Shown here piece by piece: positions 49,285 to 63,294 of a stretch of 64,000 bases of DNA; positions within the stretch are counted from its first letter, which is position 1, and every line of letters begins with the position of its first letter. The stretch is from assembly GCF_041381155.1 (NCBI RefSeq), contig NC_091134.1, positions 864,001-928,000 on the forward strand. The letters are read 5' to 3'. The translations under genes and the position numbers were made by a program. The notes below the pieces were generated by a model. It saw only the letters and a list, made by a program, of their open reading frames with translations. It did not search any database and was not told the DNA's origin. Source of the stretch: Argopecten irradians (Eukaryota > Mollusca > Bivalvia > Pectinida > Pectinidae).

Positions 49285-50454
49285 CAGCGGCGTAGCTAGG
49301 TCTGTATAGGCCTGCATGCCTTGGGGTGCAGGGGGCTTTCGCCCCTGCTCAGGGTCCAGGGGCGAAGCCCCGGTAGGGGGTATGGGGGGCGAAGCCCCCC
49401 AGAAGCTGACGGGAAATTGTTTTGTTTCAATGTAGTAACCATTTTACTTCTTTGGTAACTTTTAACGTATATACCAATGGTTAAATGGAAGTCACAATAT
49501 TTAGGTGATAACCATGCAAAACTATATACATTGTATACATACTAGACGTGACAAGTGCTCGAACGAAAAACACGGATTTGGGTGTAAATATTAAATTAGT
49601 AAGTAATGGAAGAATTTTGAGTTATTTTAACTGGTGAAAAACTTGTGGAGACTATTTTAAACAAAATTATAATTAAGTTTACGTGTTGGTTTGTTTATGA
49701 CATCGAGTCAAAGACCACTGTCAAAATGGTGGAAATTGCGTAAGAAGAGACCAATCCTCGACCAACTCAATAAAAAAAAATGTATTATTGACCTATTTTT
49801 CTACTTATTCTGTTCTATTTCTAACAATTACAACAACAAAAATTCTTTTCTAAATCAAATATCTGTTCATATTCGACAAAATAAAAGTCAACTATTTCGT
49901 GACACCAGAAATCACGGATTAACACGCGTTTTAACGGGGCGGGAAGTGAACCAAATTTGATCAATTCACTTTTTCGTTACTAAGGTCAAGAACATGTTGC
50001 AATTGCTTTAATTAAGTTGTTTTGCTATCATTTTTAAGATAACTATATGTTTTTAGAATATTTCTTTTCATGCGATGTTGTTTATTTTGGTATTCGTAAG
50101 TGTTTCCCGATTCAAAATCCACAATTGCTTGAAGGATTTTGGTGAAGAAGTCTTCTTCTTTAGTTTAAGTCTAATATTGTCTTCGACAAAATTCAAACAT
50201 ATTTAACAACTTGTTAACCGGAAATATATAGACTATTCTAATAAATTTCCAGAATGGCAATCTTCAAGTCTTCAAATGTGCACAAAGTTATGTTAGGCAT
50301 TCAGTTGGGCATATCATATGTATTTATACATAATTTATATTCTGCAGCGTCACGTGTATTCAAATGTTGTGTTTTTTCTGACTGTTCAAAAATGTAAGTC
50401 AGATTAATTTTTGCATGCTTGAGCATGCAAGCATGCACGGGCGCTACGCCACTG
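49285..50454 (+). mobile_element. Non-autonomous hAT-like DNA transposon relic
   Basis: The left end CAGCGGCGTAGCTAGG and right end GCGCTACGCCACTG are imperfect terminal inverted repeats of the CAGNGGCGTAGC kind common in hAT elements. GGCCTGCATGCC-like and GCATGCAAGCATGC sub-terminal palindromes sit inside. GACAT flanks both sides, possibly the remnant of a target duplication. The left end also has a GC-rich fold-back (GGGGCGAAGCCCC-like). No transposase frame was found. Confidence 0.65.
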
Positions 50455-50570
50455 GACATGAAAGCCCCGCGTTCATATCAAAGCAAGACGAGCCGCGGCG
50501 TGACTGGATAGGACAGACGTGGCTATAACATTATACCGTATATTGTTGGGATTTCGCGGGGCATTGTTGC

Positions 50571-50785
50571 AAAAAATGTATCCGCTAATTATTAAGAAAT
50601 GATTGAATCATGCATGCCTTGAAAACCATATCGTAAAAAGTGAAAACTTTTAGCATTTTATTTTTGTTTTGATCGCGAAAACTGTATCCGCAAATCATTA
50701 AGAAATGATTGAATCACGCATGCCATGAAAACCAGATCGTAAAAAGTGAAAACTGATAGCATTCCAAACTATAGCTTTAAAGTCC
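50571..50785. repeat. 106-bp tandem duplication beside the hAT-like element
   Basis: Two copies (TGTATCCGC at 50577 and 50683) sharing AAGAAATGATTGAATCA and CGTAAAAAGTGAAAACT. Confidence 0.88.
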
Positions 50786-51461
50786 CTTGTAAAGCGATAG
50801 TTTGCTACTGTTACTAAAACATGCAATATACATGTATACACATGAAATGGAACCTCCCAACTTGACTCAAGGATATTTCCTTCCAATATCTGCCTCTTCA
50901 TGTGATCATCTTCAGCAGACTAGTCCGCTTAGATTCATTATGTAAAGTGAGAATGGAAAAACGGAAATTGCAGATAATGACTTTTGATGATGCAGTAATT
51001 GAAAACCAGTCACTGATCAGGAATTGGACTGTATACATTTAAACAGTGGTCTAAAGATTTTGACCACCAGTGGTGATGTTACCCCCAACACTTTACAGGA
51101 TGAAACTGACACTCCCTGTTCACGAGACTTGTCAGGAAGTGTTAATAATGGTTGTCCTGGATGGCACCAAATGGTTTACGACCTTCTGAATGTTCACATT
51201 GTTTTGTACATCTTGTGTAACTGAATCAAGATAGTCTTGGCTAGGGTCTGGTGCAAGAAAACACGAGAAACTACAAAAAAATACATGACCATGTTGTCAA
51301 GACGAGGAGCGTGGTTAGACCAAAGATATCTTGAAAAGAAAAGTAGATAAATGGGCAGATGCCAAATGCATATATTATGAATCATAACCGAATAAATAAC
51401 TATAGTATGGAAATATGTCTCAACTATAAAAAATCGTTAACAAAAGAGAGTAATGGTCCAG

Positions 51462-54400
51462 TCAAATTGAGGTTTCACTCGAGACTCTATTGCGTCGACT
51501 AATAAATGGCACAAGTTTATCGTGGCTCTGTTTTCGGACTCTGCTAGGTCTACGTATCTTTGCTGGTTTCACTTGGACCACGTCCGGTTCACACACTTGT
51601 GCCCTAAAGTCAAGAAGAGCTTTCGACAATTTGGAAAGATCTGCCAAGATAACAATGCCAAAACAGATGCAGAGTATAGCAGTACCAACAAAACCGAACG
51701 CCTTAGCCGAAACACGGTGATCAAAGGCGCTCTCCTTCCGTCTCCTGGTGGACGATAGCTGTGTTTTATTGACAGTAAGCTGTGTCCTCAGTTCGTGTAG
51801 CTGTCTCTCCAACATCTGTCTCTGGACGGGGTCGCTAGTATTGACGGGTAGCACCTCAGAGTCACACATGTAAGTACACATGCCTACTACATACGTGTAC
51901 GGTTCTGAAATACCAAATGATAGATACACGTACACACATTTACTACACACACGTACGGTTATGGAATATAAGTACATAGTTTACATACCTACAATCAAGG
52001 ATGTAAATGGGTCTCATCTACGTCCTCCGTATAAGGTGTCGGTTTCTAAAATTATCACAAATCTTTCTACAGAAAGACAGTTTTAACTACATACAATAAT
52101 TTTATAATATATATAATGTACGAACGGAAAATGAACAGTGACTAGGGTTTATGCTATGTAGGAATGAAGTTTTTAATGTTACAATTAGAGATTCCTCAAT
52201 GCGATTATAACAGTGTTTTATCGCCTTAAATTTGGAAAGAGGCAACAAGACGCCTATTAAATGGGATTAAGAAAAATTCCCAAATGTGACATCCTCGATA
52301 TTTTAGAGGTTACTATTGCTGAAGTTATATCCATCCCTGGGCTATTCCACGGCAAACCTGAATTGCAGTTCAGGAGACACTGGTGATATGGTCCTTTGAT
52401 GTGTATCAAAGGAATTGTATAACGGTGCACTGTGGTTGACTGTGTTGTTTTAAAGTTGGGTGTCGTTCTTTCTCTGTAATGTTCGAACGAAGTCTTTGCA
52501 GACCTGTGATTGGTCAGTTTTTCCCCTGAACTGCCTCCAGTTTTACTATGAGATAGTCCAGGGATGAATATGACTCGGTGGATAGAAACCACTGGAGTAC
52601 CGAGGATGCGAAAGTGGATGTGTAGTCTAAACTGTCTGGACAGTGAACTAAAGCAAGAACTTTAAGTAAGGATAACCTGTATGAAAATGTAAAATCTAAT
52701 GGAACTCAAGTTTCCAAGTAGAAAATATCTTCGGGAACACCATTCCACAGTTGCAACCGGGTAACAAAAAGAAAGAAAGTTTGCTGTCTTGAACCCAATT
52801 TCTTTCTGCAATCCAAATGACTCAAGAATTAAGCTGAATAATGTTTTGTTCTTAGGTGATTTACACTTTGTATATTGGTTACGGATATCATTCACACATA
52901 ATTATACATACTAACACTAGTACATCTGTTACGGGTATCATTCACACATGTTTATACTTACTATGTACGGAGGAAAACTGTGAGTTGTCAGGACCATTGG
53001 AGGACTTTGGAGGAGCTGCTGATGTGAATCGCGAAATTCCAATAGTGGTGTCCAACTGTATTAATGAATGAATGATGAGTTTAAGTTTAAATCTGTTTTA
53101 AAACATTAATAAAGTTATCATTATAACATCATTTATTTTATAATTTACAGGACATGTTTTGTTATTTGGATATTTTTTTATAAAAAAAAAATAAAATAAA
53201 AAAAATGTTCAGATCTTGACCAGGCCAAACAATAGACCTACGGTTGTGTTCAACAAACTGTATCCGTTTGCATTGGTTTTGCGTATAGTTGGGGACTTGT
53301 TAACAAGCTTGATCATACTTGTCAAATATGTTTAGGAATTTTATCAGAATGGAATTGAGCTGGTTATATGTCAACGAAAACCTAGTCTTACTCCGTTTCA
53401 TACAATGCACAATGCAGTTACATTGTTCTCTATGCTATTATTTCTATAATAATACAAATAGGCAGGATACGTACATGTATCGGTATATGCATTGTGGTAA
53501 AAAAGATATCATGCTAGTTTGTTTGATTCAAACTTCAATTCCCTTGAAATATCTACTTTATGTATTTGATGCCTAACGACTCACCATTCCAAGCCTGCGG
53601 TAGGTAAATTCTGCCTTGTGAAAAGTGTAGTTTTCATATATTGTCTGAGAGGTAAGCACTAAGCCTGACACATTACTCCACTGCACTACCATCAGGTTGT
53701 AGTTTAGCGTCTGGTTAAAGTCCAGTATATACTGTCTCCAGTCTGGTGGTAACTCGTCCATGGCAGTCACCCCGACCATAGCCAGGTACCGATCTGAGGA
53801 TTGGCTAGAAACACTTCTGGTCGGCAGGGTACGGTATGGCGATGGGGCAGTCTGGGGCGTGGTCGAGGGTAAAGGACTCAACTGTAGTAGACCGCGTGTT
53901 CCTGATATACTGTTCCCCACACAGAACACCGCGATGGAATCGTTACTAGATAAGTAAGTGTCAGATAACTGCTCTCTCGTCCCCGTCAGAACAATCATTT
54001 CTAATGCGTTTGTCATGGTGTAAATGGTGTGGTCTGCTTGCATGTTTCGTGGCACTGTTTCAATCAATGATAACCCGGTACCACCTTTATTGGTTATTTC
54101 TACTGTGGTCGGCTTAATGTTGATAACAACACAGGTGCACGACTTCAGAAAGCATTCTGTTAGAAGTATGAACGTGGTACCGGAGTTTTTGTGGAACGGT
54201 TGAAGGTCATAGGTTAAGGCATTGCTGTCTTGGGGAAAGAAAATCGATAGGTTGGCCTTTCGGTAGTCGAAACTAAATGGATATAAGTTGAAGCCATTAC
54301 TATACTCAAATGATTCAGCAATTTCAATTCCACTTGGGCACAGTGGGATGGAATTGTTCCTGTCAACGACGCAGATCATTTTTGACAATGCAAATCTTAC

Positions 54401-55606
54401 AAAGCAGTCCTTGTGTACACTGTCCCTGCCACAGATCCCGACATACTTATCTGTAAGGACACATTGAGCACTACTTTAACACAAAATCAAGTGTACGTCA
54501 TAAATGTGAATGATGACCATCAGAAATCATCTGTCCCTTTAATTCCTCAAACATTTCCGAGATCATGTCAGAATGATTATGTGGTACTATACTAACAATG
54601 TAGCTGGTGTTGTTTGTGTCCACTGCTTGCAGTATACGGGCAAAATTTCCTAACGTGAATTTCAGGTCAAGAAATCTCGACCTGAAATTCACCTGAAATT
54701 CCTTAGAAACTTTGGTCAATGTCAGGTAAGGAAATTTTGCCTGTGTAAAAATAGTATGCTTTAGTTCTGATTAGCGTCAAATGATTTCAGTTCGATGCTA
54801 AAATATTGTCTTAGAAAAAAAGATATTATCTTAATAGGGCATATTTATATGAAGCCTTCTAAAATGGAACTACCATTATAACAGAACTAGGGACACCTCT
54901 AAAGTAAAATTCTTATGCAAATAACAACAATTGTCATTAGCAAGACCACATCTACATCAAGACGACCTGTGAAACAAGTCTCCTTCTGAAATAAGGCCGC
55001 CTCTCAAATACGACTTCCTCCAAGTAGCAAGTTATATTAAGTGGTTCATCGCTTAAAGATGTTCCACCGCCGACAGAGCATAAACGATGTTCATCATTTG
55101 AGCAATAATTTCTGTTTAATCGTGTATATATATATGTCAAATTAACACAAAACATAATATGAAATAATTTATTTTGCCTTTAGTGCATGCGCAATCAGTA
55201 CTTCATTCCATATAGGATATAGTGACACGAAAATTTTTCCGGATACAATTAATTATTTTTAATATTTATATCTCGAAATAAACTTAGAAGCTCAAATTTT
55301 TCAAATGTGGTAATGGTGCATAGAAAGTAACTTTTGCAACTGAAGAAAAATACTAAATACGTTTGCTCCTGTTTTTTATAGAGAAAAAAATACCATTTGT
55401 CAGCGGTGGAGCATCTTTAACTGATAGAAATTATCTCTAATTAAGATCTCATCCAACACAAAATAAGTTCATTTCGAACACATGTTTTGATTTCTTCTTT
55501 AATATCTATATTTAATTAATTGGAATTTTAATTATATAGATAACTTACCTACGGCGCTCTTAACCAGCACAGCTTGTATAAGCAAAATAAGGTGATAGGC
55601 CACCAT
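51462..55606 (-). CDS. Signal-peptide membrane protein with IgGFc-binding-like ectodomain
   Basis: Four coding exons on the minus strand: 55549-55606 (CDS part; ATG at 55606, exon continues to a splice acceptor at 55608), 53585-54450, 52962-53055 and 51462-51904. Phases agree and give 486 residues. Order: signal peptide (VAYHLILLIQAVLVKSA); a ~290-residue ectodomain; a Ser/Pro-rich linker; a Cys pair (MCTYMCDSE); a predicted helix (ERQLHELRTQLTV); one membrane helix (FVGTAILCICFGIVILADL); and a basic cytosolic tail. The ectodomain resembles the IgGFc-binding-protein N-terminal module (SNDSIAVFCVG like 'PIAVYA', TAMDELPPDWRQYI like 'EQMPPVSTWG'). The RRRKESAFDHR plus helix C-terminus matches a type I recall from molluscan membrane proteins. 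The family call rests on weak resemblance; the exon structure is firmer. It may bind microbes or mucus, which is inference. Confidence 0.62.
52257..52592 (-). CDS. Unassigned open frame inside the IgGFc-like gene intron
   Basis: A 111-codon Ser/Thr-rich open frame lies between exons 52962-53055 and 51462-51904 on the same strand. The flanking exons already join in matching phase (1/1) without it. It may be an alternative exon or chance. Confidence 0.15.
   Translation of the reverse strand: MVSIHRVIFIPGLSHSKTGGSSGEKLTNHRSAKTSFEHYRERTTPNFKTTQSTTVHRYTIPLIHIKGPYHQCLLNCNSGLPWNSPGMDITSAIVTSKISRMSHLGIFLNPI
55053..55420 (+). mobile_element. TTAA-flanked MITE (piggyBac-like), full length
   Basis: Both ends read TTAAAGATG(T/C)TCCACCGC followed by (C/T)GACA in inverted orientation, giving terminal inverted repeats with TTAA at each edge (55053-55056, 55417-55420), the target type of piggyBac elements. 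There is no coding sequence. The interior shares CTCTATAAAAAACAGGAGCA with the other copies. Confidence 0.75.
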
Positions 55607-56857
55607 AGCTGTAAAAGGAATTATATAACAGTGTAGTAATTAAAAATTGTTGATACTGCAGGTTAATTTGACTTAAAATAACTTATACATGTATTAAAAT
55701 GCAAAACGTGAATGTCTTAATAGATCACAGACAATTTATGATGCCTGTTAGAGCATCCACGCATTAATATTTATTTTAGTTTGCATCTTTCCATTTATAT
55801 CCTAACAATTATCTTTATCCACTTTGCTGTGATAGGCCTCGATACACGCACCATTTCTACAAATCCGTTTTCATTGTCTATTGGACACATACATACCTAA
55901 ATGTACATTTTCATTGGTTATTTTTTACTCTTTCTAACTTTGACCATTTAAACTATTTCCAGATGAATCAGTTTCATACGAATGGTAATATGTTCTTATT
56001 AGTAGAACATGTGTTTATCTATCAAACACAACTACCGAATGGACACATTATAGATAGGATATAGATACAGATAGGATATGAATGGAAACAAACTTAAATA
56101 TGAAACCGATATACATTTTAAAGATGATAGAATGGCCGTAAACCTAAAACAAACAATACCTTTGAGGTCCAAAGAAACTTCTAATTCTTCGTTGTTGAAT
56201 GCTGGTCGTCCAGAAATGCAATCGTGGCCTCTTGCTGGCGTTATCAAACTGGGTATATACGAAAGAGGTCTACCAAAGATATATATATATATATATGTTA
56301 TTTTTTTTTTGGCTTTGGGTATTAATTTTACAGTGGATCAATATATGAGGTTTACATTAGACTTTTCGCCATATTAGTATCCAAGTAAAAAAACTGATTA
56401 AGCTGATGATCATAATATATTGGGTTCCAAATTAAATTTGCGTTTAGATCTGTTGTTCACATTCTTCTGTGGTTTGGGATTCAACGTTGGTAGTATCTAT
56501 AACGACAATATATGTAGGTATTTGACCTACATTACATCTCTATTCCCATTGATTTCGGCTCCCACTTATTTAGTGCCACTTCAGTCGCCAAGTAATGAAT
56601 GTTTATCTTCCTTATGAAGTCATTGCATACCCAACTCGCAATATGTCATATCCGTTTTAGAGTATGCTTTAATCCCGGCAAATAATCGATGAAGTTCCAT
56701 ATTAAATTTTAGCCCCACATTTCTGATGATTTATTATTTAGGACAGCAAACAAGTACTTGCAGATATGATGAATTTGTTCAACCATTTGGTTTTAGGATC
56801 TTCAAATCCTCCGCTTTACAATTGTTGGTTCTGTATAATATGAAACTTATTCCGTCT

Positions 56858-57027
56858 TTGCATATTACAGAGTTAACTTCCTTGCGGGTAGGTATCAATT
56901 GTTACGTCATTATTTTGTGAGCGCAATTCACGTCATTTTCTCCAAAAAGTGCGAGGTTACGCTAGAAAACACATGACGCCACAATCAATACCTACCCGGC
57001 AAGGGCAGATAACTCTGTAATATGCAA
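56858..57027. mobile_element. Fold-back MITE with ~53-bp arms
   Basis: Ends TTGCATATTACAGAGTTA and its inverted partner TAACTCTGTAATATGCAA, with internal GGGTAGGTAT..TTGT..CGTCAT arms. A half copy is at 43950-44010, so this is a dispersed family. Confidence 0.8.
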
Positions 57028-59465
57028 ATACGGAACAACTTTCATGGTTAGGAGCTTTGGGGTTCAAAGTTCATGTATTTCGTAGCTAGAAATACTCGGC
57101 GTTGTATGAACCAAATTAGTTGCTTATATTTTCTGTATGTTTATATTAAATGAACCCATTCTTTTAATCATTTAAGGTAGGTTGTTGATTTTTTATACCT
57201 TTGCAAAATTATAACTGTAAAGGTTAAACAAGCCAAAATTGTACATTGTATCTTTGGTATGCCTCATTGCTAAAACAAACAGCCCTATTTTAACCGTTGT
57301 CTTACCTTAGCAACATTTTCGTTAGAAACTGTTGCTTTTCTGTATTTTCGATATAACAGTTATTGCGGTTGACTTCGTTATATTAAAACAATTACTACAG
57401 ATGTACTTTCTCTGGAACCTTGCAAGATTAATATTTCGAATTTTCCATAACTCGGAGAAGTAAACATTATCTATTTTAGAAATCGGCTGAAGACTGTGCA
57501 ACACTACCGAAATAAAATGTAAATAATAAATACTTTTCTCAGACTGGTGTTTTGGAAAATTATTTTAATAATCATTATTGTACGTTTCTTTAGTAGTCAA
57601 GAAATCCGTGAACAATTCGTAACCTCCTGATGAATTGAAGAACAGATACCGTAAGTTTTTAAGGATTTTATTCATCTATTGTCAATGTACATGGAATTCG
57701 ATCGGTATTACACATAAAATGGTTAACGGAATGTTAAAATTAATCAACCATTCATTCTTATAATTAATCAATCAATAAAGCTTTCTTTAAAATATGATAA
57801 TAAAATACGTATTGAAAAATTAAATAATAGAATAACAGTTTATAAAACAATATCACATCATATATCAAAACATGTTGATGTAAAAAAATAATACCAACAA
57901 AATGGAACATACAAAAAAAACTTGACGCAGAGTATTGAGGAAATATTGAGTAAAAATGTCACTTTAAGTAAAACCAATATAAAGCAACTTTTAAAAGTAA
58001 TGAGATATTGAGTAAAACAGCAAATTTATATAATTACTTGACAGAGTAAAATAAAACAAATGCAATCAGGAATCACACCACATGCCGGTATAGCCACAGG
58101 GTTTTGACTCTAGATATACATACATCTCTACATGTGGTGTGTATTACACATAAAGAAGTGTCAATATATCTATAGAGTCAAAATCCTGAGTTATAACTAT
58201 CAATTTCAATACATTTATATCATAAATAACTACTATCGTATATCGTTGAATTGTTTACATATAAAAGCTATCGATGTGTAAAAACATGAATGACTATGTA
58301 AATATACATGTACATTTACAATATGTACAGGTGCAAAAGTGCTAGTTTTATTACATGATAACAATACATATAATTTCTATTCCATCATGTAATAACAGTT
58401 AACGGGGAAAAACACAAATTGAAGATAAATGTATTTCCCACTTTACATTTCACTACACACGTGCGAGTAACTCTTTCTATATATAATAATAACAACAGAT
58501 ACAAGTAATTATAACTGTTTCTCGACTTTCTAGCTAATTCAACTCTTTGTATCGGCAAACTGAATAATAGCCCAGTAACAACACATCAAGGTCACTCTGA
58601 CCCAATTTTAAAAATCTTATATCTACCGATTCTACAAAATGTTTTCCGTAAATTTTGGTTATACCATCCAGTATATTTATCATAGCATAGTCCACGTGTT
58701 GCTCTCTACTATTGGATATCATTGTAATTATGTTAAAATGTTGGACTGTCATAAAAGCCATAGATATGTATACAGTTTTAATTTTGTTAACACTTGAAGC
58801 GAACACATAGAAACAGGTGTAGGTTGATGGAAATGTGAACAAGTATCTTTTAACGACCAAATGCTTTTCAATAGCAATAGACGTCAAATTTGGATATGTG
58901 TTTTAATACTTTGAATACTCTGATAAACTCGTTGACATTTTGTGCTGCCTCTTATAATGGTGTACTCTCTCTACATTGCCCTACATTGTATTTTAGTATA
59001 GTTTAGTATATCTTGTAGATATATTAAAAGTCATACGCAATCAGTGATTTCACATATGATATATAATTTTTAATTTAATCGAATAGAAATCAAGAGAAAA
59101 TGTGACAGAAATAATTGCATAAGCTTCTTTCGTATAATGCCCGAGACATCATAAACCAACAATGTTTGTCACGAATATCATCTCAAATGAATCTACCACT
59201 ATTTACCTATACAGTAGAACCTGCTCCTGCGCCTTATAAGGTCTATAACAACCACCTGCCTACAACGACCTGTTTTAGTTTTATCTAACCTCTCCATAAT
59301 TTTTTCTATGGTATTACATAACCCTCACTTGCCTATGTTTAGGTATATCATTACACTAGCATGGCAAATCACAAATACTAAAATTTCATTAAATCTACAA
59401 GAATTCAACGGAAGTGGATGTGTCATCTGCACAGTAGTTGAAAGCATCACAAAAAAAGTTATTTA
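57028..59465. other. AT-rich intergenic stretch
   Basis: No exon recognised. A CAGTAGAACCTGCTCC block at about 59212 looks like a transposon end but its partner was not found. Confidence 0.45.
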
Positions 59466-59985
59466 AAGTTGAAGTTGAAGTTATCAAGTCCCATAACTCC
59501 TGCAAATATTGACGTATCTATCTGTGATCTCATTGATATAAAGCAATATATCAAGGTTGAAATCAGATTTTTAATAAATACAAAAGTTATTAGCGGAAAC
59601 TAAGACATTTTCTGTTTTGACAATTTTAAAGTCCCGTAACTCTTGCAAATGTTGAAGGATTTTGATCAAACCATCGTAAATCTCATTTATTTAAAGCAAT
59701 AACAAATTTTGTTGAAATCGGACAATAAATACTAAAGCTATTGAGCAGAAACCATGGATTTATGTATTTTGACGATTTTGAAGTCCCATGACTCTTGCAT
59801 ATATTGACGGATATTGCCATTATCGAAGCCATACGAGACCTCATTGATTACAAGCAATATAACAAAGTTGGTTGAAATCAGACTATAATTACTTAAGTTA
59901 TCGCATGGAAACCTTTTCCCGGACGCCGCTGATGCCGACAAAGTAATACCTAAGTATCGCCCTTCCTTTGCAGGCGACACAATAA
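59466..59985. repeat. Three ~150-bp direct repeats plus conserved tail, dispersed repeat family
   Basis: AAGTCCC(A/G)TAACTC(C/T)TGCAAAT-like blocks start at 59486, 59629 and 59781, followed by GGACGCCGCTGATGCCGACA and ATCGCCCTTCCTTTGCAGGC. Probably a non-autonomous transposon with internal tandem units. No coding sequence. Confidence 0.6.
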
Positions 59986-60716
59986 ACGAGAGTCCTGGAT
60001 AAGAGTATACTAATATTGACATATAAAAAATAGTCTAAAACAGTCATACTTTTTCACCTATTTGAGTCCAATATGTAATGAAGTATTATAATCAATGTTC
60101 AATGGGAAAAGCATGCATGAGTGGTGAAAATATATGATGGACATTAATAAGATACGTATAAATGTACTTCATTTAGTTCTGGGAATATAATGTATATATC
60201 CAAAAAGAACATTGTAAGCTATGTAGCTGACTTCACAACCAATTATTACTAACTTGGCCAGAAGAACTACATCGAAATTAAACAATATTGATAATCAACT
60301 CTGGGTTCTATTTAAATTCTTCCACTATAATAATTTCATTAAAAACACTTTAAGTTTAAGAAAAATAGAATGCCTTCCCTTAAGATATATGTGACCAAAT
60401 TTGGTTAAAATTCTCACAGTGCTTTATGACTGGATGCAAATTAAATGAAGTACCTCAAATTACCTTTTCGGCTCATCCCTCTCACCTCATGGGGTCAAAT
60501 TTATTGTGCATATAAATCTATCCCCATTTCCTCAAAGGATGTATCAGATCAGATTTGGTAAGAATCCACCAGGTACTGCATGAAATATATAAATAATCTA
60601 ATCCTATTAACCAATACTGATTGACTGATCATGACTGAAACATTGTAAGACTGCTGGTGATCATTTTGATTTAATATGTAAATATGAGTAAACAAGAAAT
60701 ACTGACACATTATAAG

Positions 60717-62800
60717 CTAATTACCATTCTGACCTATAAATAATGCCACTACCAGGATGACCATTAGTAACAACACACTGTCCTTCTGTGTTATCTGTGC
60801 ACGTCCAAATACGGTAGGATCAAAGTCGAAACAGTTATCTCCCTCTACCACATGGAAGTTCTGGGCTTCACAAAAATCAGTCCCATTACGATAGTTTGCT
60901 CCTGAAATGATATAATAGAAATTACCAAGGTTTTCAAAAACAAATTATTTCACAAGTTTATCGAATGGTTGTAAGGGAAAGAATATCTGTGGCTATTGTC
61001 AAACACATTAAACAATATGCTGATAGTGACGTCATCAATACATGCGACCTAACCTAGGCCTATAAATGTTAGTGGCTAGGACAGACCTCGGTAACCTTCC
61101 ATAATTTGGCTAGGACAGACCTCAGTAACCTTCCATAATTTGACTAGGACAGACCTCGGTAACCTTCCATAATTTGGCTAGGACAGACCTCAGTAACCTT
61201 CCATAATTTGGCTAGGACAGACCTCAGTAACCTTCCATAATTTGGCTAGGACAGACCTCGGTAACCTTCCATAATTTGGCTAGGACAGACCTCGGTAACC
61301 TTCCATAATTTGGCTAGGACAGACCTCGGTAACCTTCCATAATTTGGCTAGGACAGACCTCTGTAACCTTCCATAATTTGGCTAGGACAGACCTCGGTAA
61401 CCTTCCATAATTTGGCTAGGACAGACCTCAGTAACCTTCCATAATTTGGCTAGGACAGACCTCGGTAACCTTCCATAATTTGGCTAGGACAGACCTCAGT
61501 AACCTTCCATAATTTGGCTAGGACAGACCTCGGTAACCTTCCATAATTTGGCTAGGACAGACCTCGGTAACCTTCCATAATTTGGCTAGGACAGACCTCG
61601 GTAACCTTCCATAATTTGGCTAGGACAGACCTCGGTAACCTTCCATAATTTGGCTAGGACAGACCTCTGTAACCTTCCATAATTTGGACTAGGACAGACC
61701 TCAGTTAACCTTCCATAATTTGGCTAGGACAGACCTCTGTAACCTTCCATAATTTGGCTAGGACAGACCTCTGTAACCTTCCATAATTTGGCTAGGACAG
61801 ACCTCGGTAACCTTCCATAATTTGGCTAGGACAGACCTCGGTAACCTTCCATAATTTGGCTAGGACAGAGGACAGACCTCAGTAACCTTCCATAATTTGG
61901 CTAGGACAGACCTCTGTAACCTTCCATAATTTGGTTAGGACAGACCTCTGTAACCTTCCATAATTTGGCTAGGACAGACCTCGGTAACCTTCCATAATTT
62001 GGCTAGGACAGACCTCAGTAACCTTCCATAATTTGGCTAGGACAGACCTCAGTAACCTTCCATAATTTGGCTAGGACAGACCTCTGTAACCTTCCATAAT
62101 TTGGTTAGGACAGACCTCTGTAACCTTCCATAATTTGGTTAGGACAGACCTCGGTAACCTTCCATAATTTGGCTAGGACAGACCTCGGTAACCTTCCATA
62201 ATTTGGCTAGGACAGACCTCAGTAACCTTCCATAATTTGGCTAGGACAGACCTCGGTAACCTTCCATAATTTGGCTAGGACAGACCTCGGTAACCTTCCA
62301 TAATTTGGCTAGGACAGACCTCAGTAACCTTCCATAATTTGGCTAGGACAGACCTCGGTAACCTTCCATAATTTGGCTAGGACAGACCTCGGTAACCTTC
62401 CATAATTTGGCTAGGACAGACCTCAGTAACCTTCCATAATTTGGCTAGGACAGACCTCAGTAACCTTCCATAATTTGGCTAGGACAGACTTCTGTAACCT
62501 TCCATAATTTGGTTAGGACAGACCTCGGTAATTACCTTCCATAATTTGGCTAGGACAGACCTCGGTAACCTTCCATAATTTGGCTAGGACAGACCTCAGT
62601 AACCTTCCATAATGGGAACATTATTACCACTACAGATCATACCTTTATAGAACAAACAAATGCATTCAATAGAATAACCAATTCCATAGGGAAAATTGAG
62701 AAAGATTCTAAGAAACCTACCAATGGCTTTGCCGTCATATTTTGCATCTTTGCAGTGATCAAACACAGCTCTGCAGAAGTCAGCACACACATGGGCTTTT
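60717..62800 (-). CDS. 3' end of a folate-receptor-like (Folate_rec family) protein gene, partial
   Basis: Two exons on the minus strand, 62721-62800 and 60717-60901, joined in phase 1. The first encodes AHVCADFCRAVFDHCKD. The second encodes NGTDFCEAQNF, NCFDFDPTVFG, a hydrophobic segment (SVLLLMVILVVALFIG) and a TAG stop at 60717-60719. The spaced cysteines and the FC..VFDHCKD / FCEAQ..NCF order resemble the C-terminal part of the folate receptor / riboflavin-binding family. The last helix would be a membrane anchor or GPI signal. Upstream exons lie beyond or near the right edge (see 63673-64000). The intervening intron is mostly minisatellite. A GTAA donor-like site inside the last exon (60721-60724) is ignored because the frame ends naturally at TAG. 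Confidence 0.6.
61071..62613. repeat. 34-bp minisatellite in the folate-receptor-like gene intron
   Basis: About 45 near-perfect copies of a 34-bp unit containing GGCTAGGACAGACCTCGGTA and CCTTCCATAATTT. Main variants are CTCGG/CTCAG/CTCTG and GGCTAGG/GGTTAGG, giving an array suited to variant-repeat typing. It fills almost all of the intron. One unit near 61681 and one near 61861 carry small insertions. Confidence 0.97.
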
Positions 62801-63294
62801 CTGTTGAAATAAAACTTAGGAAATTAGTGAGTTGTATAAAATGTTTATCCTCTGTCATTTGAAGGGTAATTCTATTAGTTTGAATTTCTGCTATTAAATG
62901 GAGACATCGATACTCCAGTTATGTATACATATGAGATGTACATGGCAATTAAGGCCACAGTAATTCAGTTATGTTTTAAATTACATATCAGGTTGTATTT
63001 CATCAATTTAAGCATCAGTTTTACATGCAGGCCAAGGTATACAAGTCAAGTTAGACATTATATATTATACATATGTATAGTTATACAAGTGAAAATAACA
63101 GTTCTAAAGATCAAGTTGTTTGTGACTATATAGGACATGTATCCAGTTGTGAATCATACAAGTTAAGTTTACTAGTGGGGCGACACCTGAAGGAGAGTTG
63201 CAGATTAAATGAAGAGACTTGCGAAAGGGAGACAACTCTGGGAGCTATTTCATTATGTCACAGTTTGAAGTTAATTGAAGTAAAACTGATTTCA

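Noticed and set aside
54498..54622. Extra exon (VDTNNTSYIVSIVPHN) in the IgGFc-like gene
   Set aside because: It has an acceptor but no usable donor before a stop, and the flanking exons already join in matching phase. It also overlaps an inverted repeat.
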